Positions 21,077 through 29,670 of a stretch of DNA of 64,000 nt are shown here, one piece after another. The notes under the pieces were generated by a model. That model was given only the letters and a program-made list of their open reading frames with translations, had not been told where the DNA came from and did no database searches. Source of the DNA: Morganella psychrotolerans (GTDB taxonomy: Bacteria; Pseudomonadota; Gammaproteobacteria; Enterobacterales; Enterobacteriaceae); assembly GCF_001676155.1 (NCBI RefSeq), contig NZ_LZEW01000001.1, positions 1 through 64,000 of the forward strand, given 5' to 3'. A program made the translations under genes and the position numbers. The stretch's first letter is position 1; each line of letters opens with the position of its first letter.

Positions 21077-22280
21077 ATGAAAAAAGTAAAAGCAGGTCTG
21101 TTTACCGCCACCGTTTTAGGATTGGCGATGACGCTGACCACCGCATATGCGGCAGAATATAAAGCCAGTATCAAAGAAGGTCCGTTAAAAATAGTGAACC
21201 TGAATGACCTGGAATCACAGGTGAAAGCCAATATGGATAAAGGCGCTTTTGGCTATATACGCGGCGGTGCAGAAGATGAAAAAAAATATGCGGGATAATA
21301 CCGCCAGCTTTGATCGTAAATATATAATGCCCCGGGTTATGCAGGGAATAGAATTAAAAGACATCAATATTACCACTTCATTTTTAGGTATTCCGCTGGA
21401 CACCCCGGTTATTCAGGCACCGATGGCAGCTCAGGGATTAGCACACCGTGACGGGGAAATAGCGACAGCAAAAGGGATGGCGAAAGCAGGATCTATTTTC
21501 ACACTTAGCACCTACGGTAATAAAACCATTGAAGAGGTTGCGGCGGTATCAGACGGGCATCCGTTCTTTTTTCAGCTTTATATGAGTAAGAATGATGCAT
21601 TTAATGAATTTACCCTGAAACGGGCAAAAGAGAGCGGTGCCAAAGCCATTATCCTGACAGTTGATTCTCCGGTCGGTGGCTGGCGTGAAGATGATTTACG
21701 CAACAATTTCCAGTTTCCGTTAGGGTTTGCAAACCTTGAGTTGTTCGCCAAACAGAATAATGATGGTGCTAAAACCGGAAAAGGTGCCGGGATTAGTGAG
21801 ATTTATGCGCAGGCAAAACAAGCTTTTACACCGTCTGATATTCAATATGTGAAAAAAATGTCCGGTTTACCGGTGATTGTAAAAGGCATTCAATCTCCTG
21901 AAGATGCTGATCGTGTAATTGAAGCAGGCGCTGATGCTATTTGGGTATCTAACCACGGCGGACGTCAGTTGGACAGCGGTCCGGCATCCTTTGATGTGCT
22001 GCCGGCGATTGCAAAAACGGTTAATAAACGTGTACCTGTGGTGTTTGACAGTGGCGTGCGCCGTGGCTCGCATGTTTTCAAAGCATTAGCGTCAGGGGCG
22101 GATATTGTGGCAGTAGGGCGTCCTGTTCTCTATGGTCTGAATCTGGGCGGCGCGCAGGGTGTAAATTCAGTTATTCAGCAACTGAATAAAGAACTGCGTA
22201 TCAATATGATGCTGGGTGGCGCGAAAGATATCAATGCGGTTAAACAGACTAGATTGTATACGGACAGTGATTTGCAGTAA
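21077..22280 (+). CDS. Exported FMN-dependent alpha-hydroxy-acid oxidase (lactate-oxidase like)
   Basis: A 400-residue flavoenzyme of the lactate oxidase/glycolate oxidase family, oxidising a 2-hydroxy acid to a 2-oxo acid. A clear signal peptide (M-K-K-V-K, hydrophobic core, A-Y-A cleavage near residue 25) is unusual for this family. The active-site His is in S-N-H-G-G-R-Q-L-D, and FMN-binding residues lie in D-S-G-V-R-R-G and P-M-A-A-Q-G. The frame breaks at A8 (21279-21286); seven A's join the signal-peptide part to the catalytic part without loss. It follows the yceI-like gene and ends in a terminator overlapping the next gene. Confidence 0.83.
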
Positions 22281-22300
22281 TTTCTATGTCGTATTTACTG

Positions 22301-23743
22301 TCAGCCCGCCACCGGCGGGCTTTTCTGTGCCGGTAACGATCCCCGGCACCATTGCGCCAGTTGCCTGATGGCGGTTTCCACTTCAGTATCACAGCCGAAC
22401 CCCGCATTTAGCCGGAAACAGAGGTCGTAGCGGCTGTCCGTCGCAAAAATATGACCGGGTGCAATGCCTATCCCTTCAGCCCGCGCGTTGAGAAACAGTG
22501 TCCGGACATTCAGGCTGCCTTCCGGCATTGTCACCCACAGAACATAACCGCCTTCCGGCGTTGTTACCGTCGTGCCCGGTGGAAACGTCCGCAGCACAAG
22601 GTTGCGGATTTTTTGTATCTGTACTGCCAGTTCCCGGCGCAGGCGGCGCAGATGTGCATCATAGCCGCCGTTGCTCAGCAACTCGCTGATGGCGGCCTGC
22701 GGCAGAACCTGAGAGCCCATTGATGAGGTGTATTTCAGCGAGGTGATTTTCCGCATGTAGTGCAGGCTGTGAACCCAGCCTATCCGCACGCCGGGTGCGA
22801 TGGTTTTGGAAAATCCGCTGCATAGGATCACATTGCGGCTGAATGCCCGCATCGGAAACGGGCGCTGCTCACCAAATGCCGCATCACCGAAAGTATCATC
22901 CTCAATGATGATAATCCCGTTTTCATCTGCCTGTCGGGTGATGTCCGCTTTGATTTCATCAGGGATCGTTTTACCCAGCGGATTATTCACATTTGCCAGG
23001 GTGACAAATGCTTTTACGGCTTTGCGGCGGAAGAGGGATGTGAGTTTGTCGCAATCCACATATCCTTCGGGGCAGGCGTCCACTTCGGTCAGCCGGAGAT
23101 CAAGATTGCGCAGCATCTGTAACAGGACGAAATAGCAGGGAGACTCCACGGCAACAGCATCACCGGGCTCAAGGGTTGCGCGCAGTGCGAGGGAGAGCGC
23201 CTCAATACAGCCGTTGGTGATAAGCAGAGTGTCAGGGGTAATGTTGCAGCCGTAACTGACCGCCCGCCGGGCGATTTCCTCTTTCAGCGGCGGGTAACCG
23301 GTTCCTTTTACACAATCACCCAGCAGAAAGGGCTTGCTGTAGCTGAGCTGGCGCATAATCTGGCTCAATTTTCTCACCGGATACAGCTCCCGCCTGCCGT
23401 TCGCCAGATCCAGCGGGACACGGCAGGCTTCACCGACCATCGACATATGCAGTTCTGTCTGTTCATCCAGCTGTGCAAAGTCAGCAGGCGGCGTTTCTGA
23501 TTTTACCGGTTCGCGTGACAGAGGCAGAGTTGGCGCGACAAAAAAACCGGACTTCGGCCTGGCAACCGCGACATGTTCATCCTCCAGTGTGCGCAGGGCT
23601 TTCAGAGCGGTGGTCAGGCTGACATTGTGTTGCGTTGCCAGTGTTCTGACAGACGGCAGCCGGGTATCAGGCGGCAGAACACCTTCCTGAACCGCCCGTT
23701 TTATCTGTTCTGTTATCTGCCGGTAGCGGGGAAGGGACGCCAT
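22301..23743 (-). CDS. MocR-family regulator (GntR DNA-binding plus aminotransferase-like domain)
   Basis: A 480-residue regulator. The N-terminal GntR winged helix spans residues 1-70 (R-L-P-S-V-R-T-L-A). A fold-type I aminotransferase domain follows, with the PLP lysine in S-G-F-S-K-T-I-A-P-G near residue 310 and N-N-P-L-G-K-T. Such proteins usually sense PLP or an amine and control a nearby gene. It resembles E. coli YdcR. The divergent neighbour is the YeaK-like gene, across two ERIC elements. Confidence 0.88.
   Translation of the reverse strand: MASLPRYRQITEQIKRAVQEGVLPPDTRLPSVRTLATQHNVSLTTALKALRTLEDEHVAVARPKSGFFVAPTLPLSREPVKSETPPADFAQLDEQTELHMSMVGEACRVPLDLANGRRELYPVRKLSQIMRQLSYSKPFLLGDCVKGTGYPPLKEEIARRAVSYGCNITPDTLLITNGCIEALSLALRATLEPGDAVAVESPCYFVLLQMLRNLDLRLTEVDACPEGYVDCDKLTSLFRRKAVKAFVTLANVNNPLGKTIPDEIKADITRQADENGIIIIEDDTFGDAAFGEQRPFPMRAFSRNVILCSGFSKTIAPGVRIGWVHSLHYMRKITSLKYTSSMGSQVLPQAAISELLSNGGYDAHLRRLRRELAVQIQKIRNLVLRTFPPGTTVTTPEGGYVLWVTMPEGSLNVRTLFLNARAEGIGIAPGHIFATDSRYDLCFRLNAGFGCDTEVETAIRQLAQWCRGSLPAQKSPPVAG
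22303..22327 (+). terminator. Terminator after the lactate-oxidase-like gene
   Basis: AGCCCGCC pairs with GGCGGGCT, followed by TTTCTG. The stem overlaps the last codons of the convergent MocR gene. Confidence 0.65.
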
Positions 23744-23839
23744 CTGTTCTGCCTCATTCTTCAGGGTTCTGTGTGTATCAGTAAGAGTATGCTGAGAGTA
23801 AATTATGAATCAAGGCATTATCCGGCTTACTGTGAGGTT

Positions 23840-23965
23840 TATACCCTTATTCATTCAAACCGCAGGTTCGTTGGCCGCACTCAGCCCGCCGGGTCACATA
23901 CTAATGTATGCTCCCCGGCGGTCGGAGCTTGCCGCCTGCCTGCATCCTGAATGACGTTGGGTATA
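23840..23965 (+). repeat. ERIC element, full length (126 bp), left member of a tandem pair
   Basis: It has TATACCC and GGGTATA ends and an intact core around CACATACTAATGTATGCTCC. Its final TA is shared with the first TA of the next ERIC element. Confidence 0.9.
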
Positions 23966-24041
23966 TACCCTTATTCACTCAAACCGCAGGTTCGCTGGCT
24001 TCCCTTGCCGCCTTCCTGCAACTTTAATGACGTTGGGTATA
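23964..24041 (+). repeat. ERIC element, internally deleted (78 bp), right member of the pair
   Basis: It begins TATACCCTTATTCACTCAAA, loses the central palindrome, and ends ATGACGTTGGGTATA. The next gene's ATG follows after one base. Confidence 0.88.
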
Positions 24042-24042
24042 T

Positions 24043-24537
24043 ATGACAACATTTGACAAAATCACGCATTTATTAAATACACATCAGGTTCCTTTTGACG
24101 TGATTGAGCATCCGGCAGAAGGGCGCTCAGAGGCGATAAGTACCATCCGGGGAAATAAACTGAGTCAGGCCGCCAAGGCAATGGTGCTGGAAGTGACGAT
24201 ACCTTCTCAGGATCCGGTTTATGTGCTGGCGATTGTGCCGGGAGACTGTAAAGTCAATTTCAAAAATGTCGCGCGGCTGGCGGGGGGTAAAAAATCATCC
24301 TTTGCACCACCGGAGAAAGCGCAGGCGCTGACCGGGTGTCAGATGGGGGCGGTGCCGCCGTTCAGTTTCAGTGAGGCGCTGACACTGTATGTTGATAAAC
24401 GCCTGACCGGCGCAGGACGGGTGTATTTCAATGCCGGGGAACTGGTACGCTCAATGTCTCTGGCAGCAGAGGATTATTTCAGTGTGATAGGAGCTGATCG
24501 CATTGCGGATATTGCGGTTTCACCCGATGGTGAATAA
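24043..24537 (+). CDS. YbaK/YeaK-family aminoacyl-tRNA deacylase-like protein
   Basis: A 164-residue stand-alone editing-domain protein, closest in pattern to E. coli YeaK (for example L-T-G-C-x-x-G-A-x-P-P-F-S-F near residue 100 and Y-F-N-A-G-E-L near 130). Family members free tRNA from wrongly attached amino acids. The catalytic-type lysine is in Q-A-A-K-A-M-V-L. The start codon lies one base after an ERIC end, with no normal ribosome-binding site, so expression may be leaderless-like or driven from within the repeat. Confidence 0.85.
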   Translation: MTTFDKITHLLNTHQVPFDVIEHPAEGRSEAISTIRGNKLSQAAKAMVLEVTIPSQDPVYVLAIVPGDCKVNFKNVARLAGGKKSSFAPPEKAQALTGCQMGAVPPFSFSEALTLYVDKRLTGAGRVYFNAGELVRSMSLAAEDYFSVIGADRIADIAVSPDGE

Positions 24538-24543
24538 ATAATA

Positions 24544-24669
24544 TATACCCAACGTCATTCAAGATACAGGAAGGCGGCAAGGGAAGACAGACGGGGAGCA
24601 TACACAAGTATGTGACCCGGCTGGCTTCCCTGCGCCAACGAACCTGTAGTTTGAATGAATAAGGGTATA
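24544..24669 (-). repeat. ERIC element, full length (126 bp)
   Basis: It starts TATACCCAACGTCATTC, ends GAATAAGGGTATA, and carries the core GAGCATACACAAGTATGTGA. It lies between the YeaK-like and GNAT genes. Confidence 0.9.
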
Positions 24670-24699
24670 AAATAAAAAAGCGGAGAATGGAGAATAAAG

Positions 24700-25248
24700 A
24701 TGGAATATTGCACAGCCACATTGGCGGATATGGATCAGGTAAAAGCATTGCTGACACGTTATCATCTGACCACGATCAGTGCGGAAGATAAACCGGACGG
24801 ATTTGTTACCACACAGATGAGCGATGAACAAATGGCTGATTTAATTGAAAATGAGCAGGGATTATTCATCGCAAAACAGGACGGCAATGTCGTGGCATTC
24901 GTGATGGCGGCATCCTGGCAGTACTGGTCACCCTGGCCGTTATTTGCTCACATGATTGATAAACTCGGCGATCATTCATTCGCAGAACAGACCCTCAGCA
25001 TGGAAAATTCCTATCAGTACGGCCCGGTCTGTATTGATGCGACGGTGCGCGGAAAAGGGGTTCTGGAAGGCTTATTTGCCTATGCGCTGGAAAAAATGTC
25101 GCGGCGTTTTGATATCCTTGTGACATTTATTAATAAAGTAAACCCGCGCTCTTATGCGGCACACACCCGGAAACTGGGGCTGACGGTGCTGGATGAATTT
25201 GAATTCAATAATAACCATTATTACTGGCTGGTGTGTGAAACACGCTGA
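24700..25248 (+). CDS. GNAT-family acetyltransferase
   Basis: A 182-residue GNAT protein. The acetyl-CoA loop is seen at V-R-G-K-G-V-L-E-G-L near residue 115 after the beta-4 strand G-P-V-C-I-D, and the C-terminal strand carries N-N-H-Y-Y-W-L-V. The substrate is unknown. GGAGAATAAAG precedes ATG 24700 and a terminator follows. Confidence 0.82.
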   Translation: MEYCTATLADMDQVKALLTRYHLTTISAEDKPDGFVTTQMSDEQMADLIENEQGLFIAKQDGNVVAFVMAASWQYWSPWPLFAHMIDKLGDHSFAEQTLSMENSYQYGPVCIDATVRGKGVLEGLFAYALEKMSRRFDILVTFINKVNPRSYAAHTRKLGLTVLDEFEFNNNHYYWLVCETR

Positions 25249-25270
25249 TCTGCCGGAAATCAACGGACTG

Positions 25271-25295
25271 AACCCGCTTTTGGCGGGTTTTTTTG
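25271..25295 (+). terminator. Terminator after the GNAT gene
   Basis: AACCCGC (25271-25277) pairs with GCGGGTT (25283-25289), followed by T's. It marks the left edge of the defence-like module; 25296-25524 holds no gene I can support. Confidence 0.88.
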
Positions 25296-25524
25296 TATCT
25301 GAGATTGATGAGTCACTTCTGATTTGACCTGACACAGCCGTGACGTGACGCCAAATCTAATCTGACAGACAGCTTTGTGCCAGGAGCGGACGTTGCTTAC
25401 GTTTCGATATGTTAATTTATAGAGTGCAAGCAAAACCCGATAAAGTATTTTTTTTGTGTCTGCAAATTGTCGATACGTGCACTACCCAGCTATTTAGTCC
25501 GATCAGTCAGGTATAGCAAAAAGT

Positions 25525-25596
25525 GAAGAATAAGGCTCTCGCCCTTCAGCAGGAACCTCCGTACCCCAGTAGCTGGAAGACATAGGACTATTCTTC
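25525..25596 (-). ncRNA. Structured RNA directly downstream of the Abi_2/AbiF-type gene
   Basis: Read on the minus strand, GAAGAATA (25596-25589), next to the abi stop codon, pairs perfectly with TATTCTTC (25532-25525). Inside, TCCAGC (25577-25572) can pair with GCTGAA (25550-25545), GGA with TCC (25560-25552), and GGC-GAGA-GCC (25543-25534) makes a small GNRA-like hairpin. ACTTTTTG follows. Conserved RNAs near Abi_2 genes are known (the abiF RNA motif), and the position fits. No covariance model was run, so membership is inferred. Confidence 0.5.
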
Positions 25597-26581
25597 TTAA
25601 TTGAATCTGTTTTTTTTAGAAAATAAAATCCCATCCATTCCGTTGCTTTTTATCAGCACTCTTGTTGTACTGCTTTTGCTATCCGTAAGTGTTTGATTCA
25701 GAGAATCGATGTCTGATATATCTAATGCGACATTTTTATACAATGCATTCTTTATTTCATGTTCACAAAGCATCATGTCAAGACGGTATTTTACCGAACT
25801 ATTTTTTATAAAGGTATTCAATGCAGGGGATATCCAAAATGTCAGTTCTAAAACATCATTAATCTTATCTTGAAGTTTTTGAAGGATATCTGCAATATCA
25901 TCACTATCTGCATCCTTCCAAATCGGCTCATTATGGGCCACACGGTTTCTCAGCATTCGTACTGTTTCAATTCTGCGGCGAATAATATCACGCTGTTGAA
26001 ATTGCTTGTTTTTCCCTGTTACAGTTGGAAGCTTTTTAAAAGCAGTTAAAAACCCTCTTGGCCACAGGAAATTTTTGGTTGCATCACCATCATAAAAACT
26101 TTTATCAAGGATATACTCCCATGCGCTGAAATCTGTTTGAGAAATGATCTGATCCAGTGTAGGAACTGCAGTCGTCGTTTCACCCAACTTTTTTCTTCAG
26201 GATTTTTTTGAGCACTTTTTTTTTGCTTTAGCTAGACCTGCTTTAAAGTCTGTCGTTTGAGACGCAATGATCATTGGCTTGGAACCATCAGCTAATAATG
26301 CCCCTCTGTCATCCTCTATAAGATTGGACGGAACCTTTTCAAACCAGTGTTCACCTGCGGCGGTGGCTATATTTCTCTTGCCAGCCTCATTGATAGCATT
26401 ACGTAGAGCGACCTCAACAAGTTGAAGTAAACTGTTCAGTGCGCCTGCAAGCTCAAGGTTCCAGTTGTAGATACCCAAAAGTTCTGCATTATCACTTACC
26501 TTGAACGCTGATTGATAGCTGGTTAGTCTGGCTGATGAAATGAGCTTTTTTTATGTCCGTAAAATCAAAACTTTTAGGCAT
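25597..26581 (-). CDS. Abi_2/AbiF-type HEPN abortive-infection protein (frame interrupted)
   Basis: Reconstructed, this is about 327 residues starting MPKSFDFTDIKK. It has an Abi_2-like helical body and the HEPN motif R-N-R-V-A-H-N-E-P-I (R-N-x3-H), which marks metal-independent RNases used in phage defence. As read, the frame breaks at T7 (26546-26552), T9 (26216-26224) and T6 (26189-26194) on the plus strand. One base less, one less and one more give a continuous protein; the in-frame TGA at 26199-26197 then disappears. The pieces 26478-26197 and 26187-25597 are open as they stand. It follows a small gene by 18 bp and is followed immediately by a foldable RNA. The region is A+T-richer than its flanks, suggesting transfer. 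Confidence 0.75.
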
Positions 26582-26599
26582 ATTTAATGTATTAAATTA

Positions 26600-26989
26600 T
26601 TAAATGTTTGGTCGACCCTTTATACTATAAAAAAGTCTGAATTTCGATTGCAATCGAAACCACATTGGTTTAGTCTTTTCAGCGTAGCTAGTCTGATGTT
26701 CTTCTCCTGACTCGTGCAGTGCCAGATCTAAGACATAAAGCGCAAGAATTATTGCCCCAACGTTTGTTGGGGCACCCCCCACTCTAAAAATCTCATTTCT
26801 CTCCTTATCTAATTGAAAGTAATTCATTATTTCAATTAAAGCAGTCGCTTCTAAAGGTTTTCCATATACAGAAACGCTTTCATTAACTCATCTTTTGTAA
26901 ACGGCGATATCAAACTTGCGTCTCACCTTAAGCACAATTTCGTAAGCCACAATAGCTGAAGCTGGTACTTGAGTCGGCTTTTCACTCAT
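26600..26989 (-). CDS. Unrecognised ~129-residue partner of the abi gene (frame interrupted)
   Basis: ATG 26989 opens a reading frame beginning M-S-E-K-P-T-Q-V-P-A that stops after 33 codons. The neighbouring frame continues sensibly (S-P-F-T-K-D-E-L-M-K-A-F). The original frame resumes at about 26850 and runs to 26600 (E-A-T-A-L-I-E-I-M-N-Y-F, then R-V-G-G-A-P-T-N-V-G). Two compensating single-base changes would give a continuous mostly helical protein of 129 residues. I do not recognise the family. Its position just upstream of the abi gene, on the same strand, suggests one operon. Confidence 0.55.
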
Positions 26990-27049
26990 AGCAGACTCTG
27001 TGACTCGTCAGTCGATGCCTAAGTGCCGGAAGCTGACGTTGAACATTTT

Positions 27050-27067
27050 AGCCGCCATGAGGCGGCT
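27050..27067. terminator. Hairpin at the right edge of the abi module
   Basis: AGCCGCC (27050-27056) pairs with GGCGGCT (27061-27067) just past the isochorismatase-like stop codon. There is no T run, so termination is only possible. Confidence 0.4.
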
Positions 27068-27086
27068 CTGTATTCAGACTCATTTC

Positions 27087-27626
27087 TCAGAATGAAAAAC
27101 TCCAGTCAGCTGCGGTTGCGAGAGCCACAAACGGTCCGGCCAGCGTAACGTTGTGATGACCGATGATTTCACTCGCTGACAAATGTTCGTTATCCATTGT
27201 TGTATGCGCATCTGAAATCAGCATCGTCCTGAATCCCAGTTCCGGTGCTGCGCGGCAGGTAGTATCCACACAGAATTCTGTTTTCATACCGGCAATAACC
27301 AGCTCTTTAACGCCTCTCTGGCTAAGCTGACGCTGCAGATCGGTATCCCGGAAACAGCTGGGGTACTTTTTAACGAACACGATATCCCGCTCAGCGTTAA
27401 CGTTCATTTCGCGTATCAGTTGTGTTAGCGGACTTTGCTCTGAGAAAGGGGAATCGTCGGGGCCTGTGTGTCGGGCAAAAAAAACAGGTACCTGAGCCTG
27501 TCGGGCTTTTTCAATCAGCAGACAAATATTTGACAGAACCTGGGTTGCGGAATATGGGGAAACCGGGCCATGAAAAAGCCCTTGCTGCATATCGATAATT
27601 AAAAGTGCATGTTTAGATAAAAGCAT
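27087..27626 (-). CDS. Isochorismatase-family cysteine hydrolase
   Basis: A 179-residue hydrolase. The catalytic triad of the family is visible: Asp in L-I-I-D-M-Q near residue 12, Lys in V-K-K-Y-P-S near 87, and Cys in T-E-F-C-V-D-T-T near 118. The family includes nicotinamidase, isochorismatase and ureidoacrylate hydrolases; the substrate cannot be read here. GGAG lies upstream of ATG 27626. A 28-codon ORF on the same strand precedes it. Confidence 0.85.
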   Translation of the reverse strand: MLLSKHALLIIDMQQGLFHGPVSPYSATQVLSNICLLIEKARQAQVPVFFARHTGPDDSPFSEQSPLTQLIREMNVNAERDIVFVKKYPSCFRDTDLQRQLSQRGVKELVIAGMKTEFCVDTTCRAAPELGFRTMLISDAHTTMDNEHLSASEIIGHHNVTLAGPFVALATAADWSFSF

Positions 27627-27706
27627 GATGTGTCTCCATTCAGAGTGTTATGAACGGAGAGATTTTCTTCCCCGTTTGGTTTAGCGGGGAGTCCGAATCT
27701 GTTTTG

Positions 27707-27793
27707 TCAGGAGCCAGTTACAGATACACCCACACCGCTGAATTTTCCGGTGGTGGTGGTGACTGTAGTTGCTGACCAAACTGACTTAATCAT
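27707..27793 (-). CDS. Possible 28-residue leader or small peptide
   Basis: ATG 27793 follows GAGAAGGT at good spacing and the ORF ends with TGA at 27707-27709. The peptide is Thr-, Val- and Gly-rich: M-I-K-S-V-W-S, then a Thr-rich stretch with T-V-T-T-T-T-G, then V-G-V-S-V-T-G-S. A hairpin (CCCCG 27670-27674 with CGGGG 27685-27689) separates it from the isochorismatase-like gene. The Thr run recalls attenuator leaders such as thrL, but no U-rich terminator is seen. No family is recognised. The rest of 27627-27993 shows nothing further. Confidence 0.4.
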   Translation of the reverse strand: MIKSVWSATTVTTTTGKFSGVGVSVTGS

Positions 27794-27954
27794 TTTCTGA
27801 CCTTCTCGTATTTATTTAGTATCAGGAGCTGGAATCATAAAAAACTACCTTTTTGTTGTAGCACTGATCAAATACCGGTTTCAACAAATATTTTGCCTGA
27901 AGGAAGAATGACCTTAGCTGCTGCATACTGGCTATGCTAAGAATGTTAAACTAA

Positions 27955-28425
<471 letters not shown>

Positions 28426-28429
28426 AAAT

Positions 28430-28461
28430 CTGCCCTTTTATTGATGATAATAAAAGGGCAG
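28430..28461. terminator. Bidirectional terminator
   Basis: CTGCCCTTTTATT (28430-28442) and AATAAAAGGGCAG (28449-28461) form a perfect 13-bp stem between two convergent genes. Confidence 0.85.
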
Positions 28462-28488
28462 AGAGTGTTTCATTTTTTTATAAAATAA

Positions 28489-29490
28489 TCAGAACGGGTT
28501 ATTCAGTACCGGAACCGAAATATCGGCACCAGGCAGGCTGACTGACGGCGCTTTGACATCAATACTCGGCGCTGATGTTACCGGAACAGAAATACCGACT
28601 TCCGGTGCCGAAATAGTGGGTTTTCCGATATCCACTGATGGCATGGATGGATTTTTGCCGGAGGATACATCTGACGGCACAGAGGGAATGCGCCCGTTAT
28701 TGGCCGGTTTTTGTGCTGACGAAATACGCCCGCTGTCAGCCGGTGCTTTCTGCATATCCGTATAAACCGGTGCATTTTGCGGTGCGGTGCGCCGTCCTAA
28801 CGGAGCTTTCTGTCCGTTAGCGCCGTTTTGTGCCGGTACTGCCTGAGTTTCCGGTTTACGCATTTGTCCACCTACCGGCTGGCGTGGTGGCTGTTCCGCA
28901 CTCACTTCTTTGCCGGTTAACAGCGGACCGTTTTCATTAATTATGGTGCCATCGTTCGGTGAACCGGAAACCATGGCAGGATCGGTCTGTTTATGCGCGA
29001 CATTCTGTCGGCTGAGCAGTTTGCCCTGCTTGCGGTCGGTGCTCTCTTCTTCTGTGACCAGACTGTCAGCGTCTTTGACCGCAAAGGATTTTCCGCGGTA
29101 AGGCAGCAGCAGATAGGGCTTACAGGCATCAGTGTTACAACCACGGTAGCGAACCATGCCGTCGATGCTTAATGTGATGATCCCGCCGCCGTTCAGCAAA
29201 TAATCCCAGGTTTTTCCGTTGATGGTCACGGTGCCGCTCATATTACACGGCGTCTGACTGTATTCACCGTAAGGCAACGCCTCATAAGGCTTGCTCAGGG
29301 AGATAGCTTTTCTTATTTGATCGTCTTTCAGCGACCATTTTTCACAGGCACCTAATAATACGCCGTCACCGGAGGGATACATAATTTTCTCACCGGGTTT
29401 AATATCATAGTTTTTTTTGCTGCAACCTGAACTGATTAAGGCGAGCGCTATGATAATTAAGGGCGCCGGTAATGTTTTTAAGTATTTCAT
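28489..29490 (-). CDS. Lipoprotein with long Pro/Ser-rich tail, function unknown
   Basis: A 333-residue protein. Its N-terminus M-K-Y-L-K has a hydrophobic stretch and lipobox L-I-S-S-G-C, so it should be lipid-anchored at Cys 23. Residues 30-130 form a compact domain with four Cys (A-C-E-K-W, T-P-C-N, R-G-C-N-T-D-A-C). From about 140 on it is low-complexity and rich in Pro, Gln and Ser, ending in degenerate repeats of the type P-S-x-x-x-x-x-P-x-x-x-x-P-V. The extended tail could span peptidoglycan or bind a partner. No family recognised. Confidence 0.7.
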   Translation of the reverse strand: MKYLKTLPAPLIIIALALISSGCSKKNYDIKPGEKIMYPSGDGVLLGACEKWSLKDDQIRKAISLSKPYEALPYGEYSQTPCNMSGTVTINGKTWDYLLNGGGIITLSIDGMVRYRGCNTDACKPYLLLPYRGKSFAVKDADSLVTEEESTDRKQGKLLSRQNVAHKQTDPAMVSGSPNDGTIINENGPLLTGKEVSAEQPPRQPVGGQMRKPETQAVPAQNGANGQKAPLGRRTAPQNAPVYTDMQKAPADSGRISSAQKPANNGRIPSVPSDVSSGKNPSMPSVDIGKPTISAPEVGISVPVTSAPSIDVKAPSVSLPGADISVPVLNNPF

Positions 29491-29620
29491 CGTATTTATA
29501 ATATTCCTGTCTTCAGCCCGGTGTTATTACGGTAATGACGGACATGATTTTTAGCCCATTGAATATTAGCGGCTTACTGAATCGATATCTATCAGTGTTA
29601 TCCGAAGCGTGACAGGAATA

Positions 29621-29648
29621 ATAAAAAACCCGGTAAGAATTTACCGGG
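29621..29648 (-). terminator. Terminator after agp
   Basis: CCCGGTAA (29629-29636) and TTACCGGG (29641-29648) pair; on the minus strand the stem is followed by TTTTTTATT. Confidence 0.88.
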
Positions 29649-29670
29649 CTGAAATATGAAAATAAAATGC

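Noticed and set aside
25296-25524. Attachment site or integrase remnant left of the abi module
   Set aside because: No direct repeat matching the right side of the module could be found by eye.
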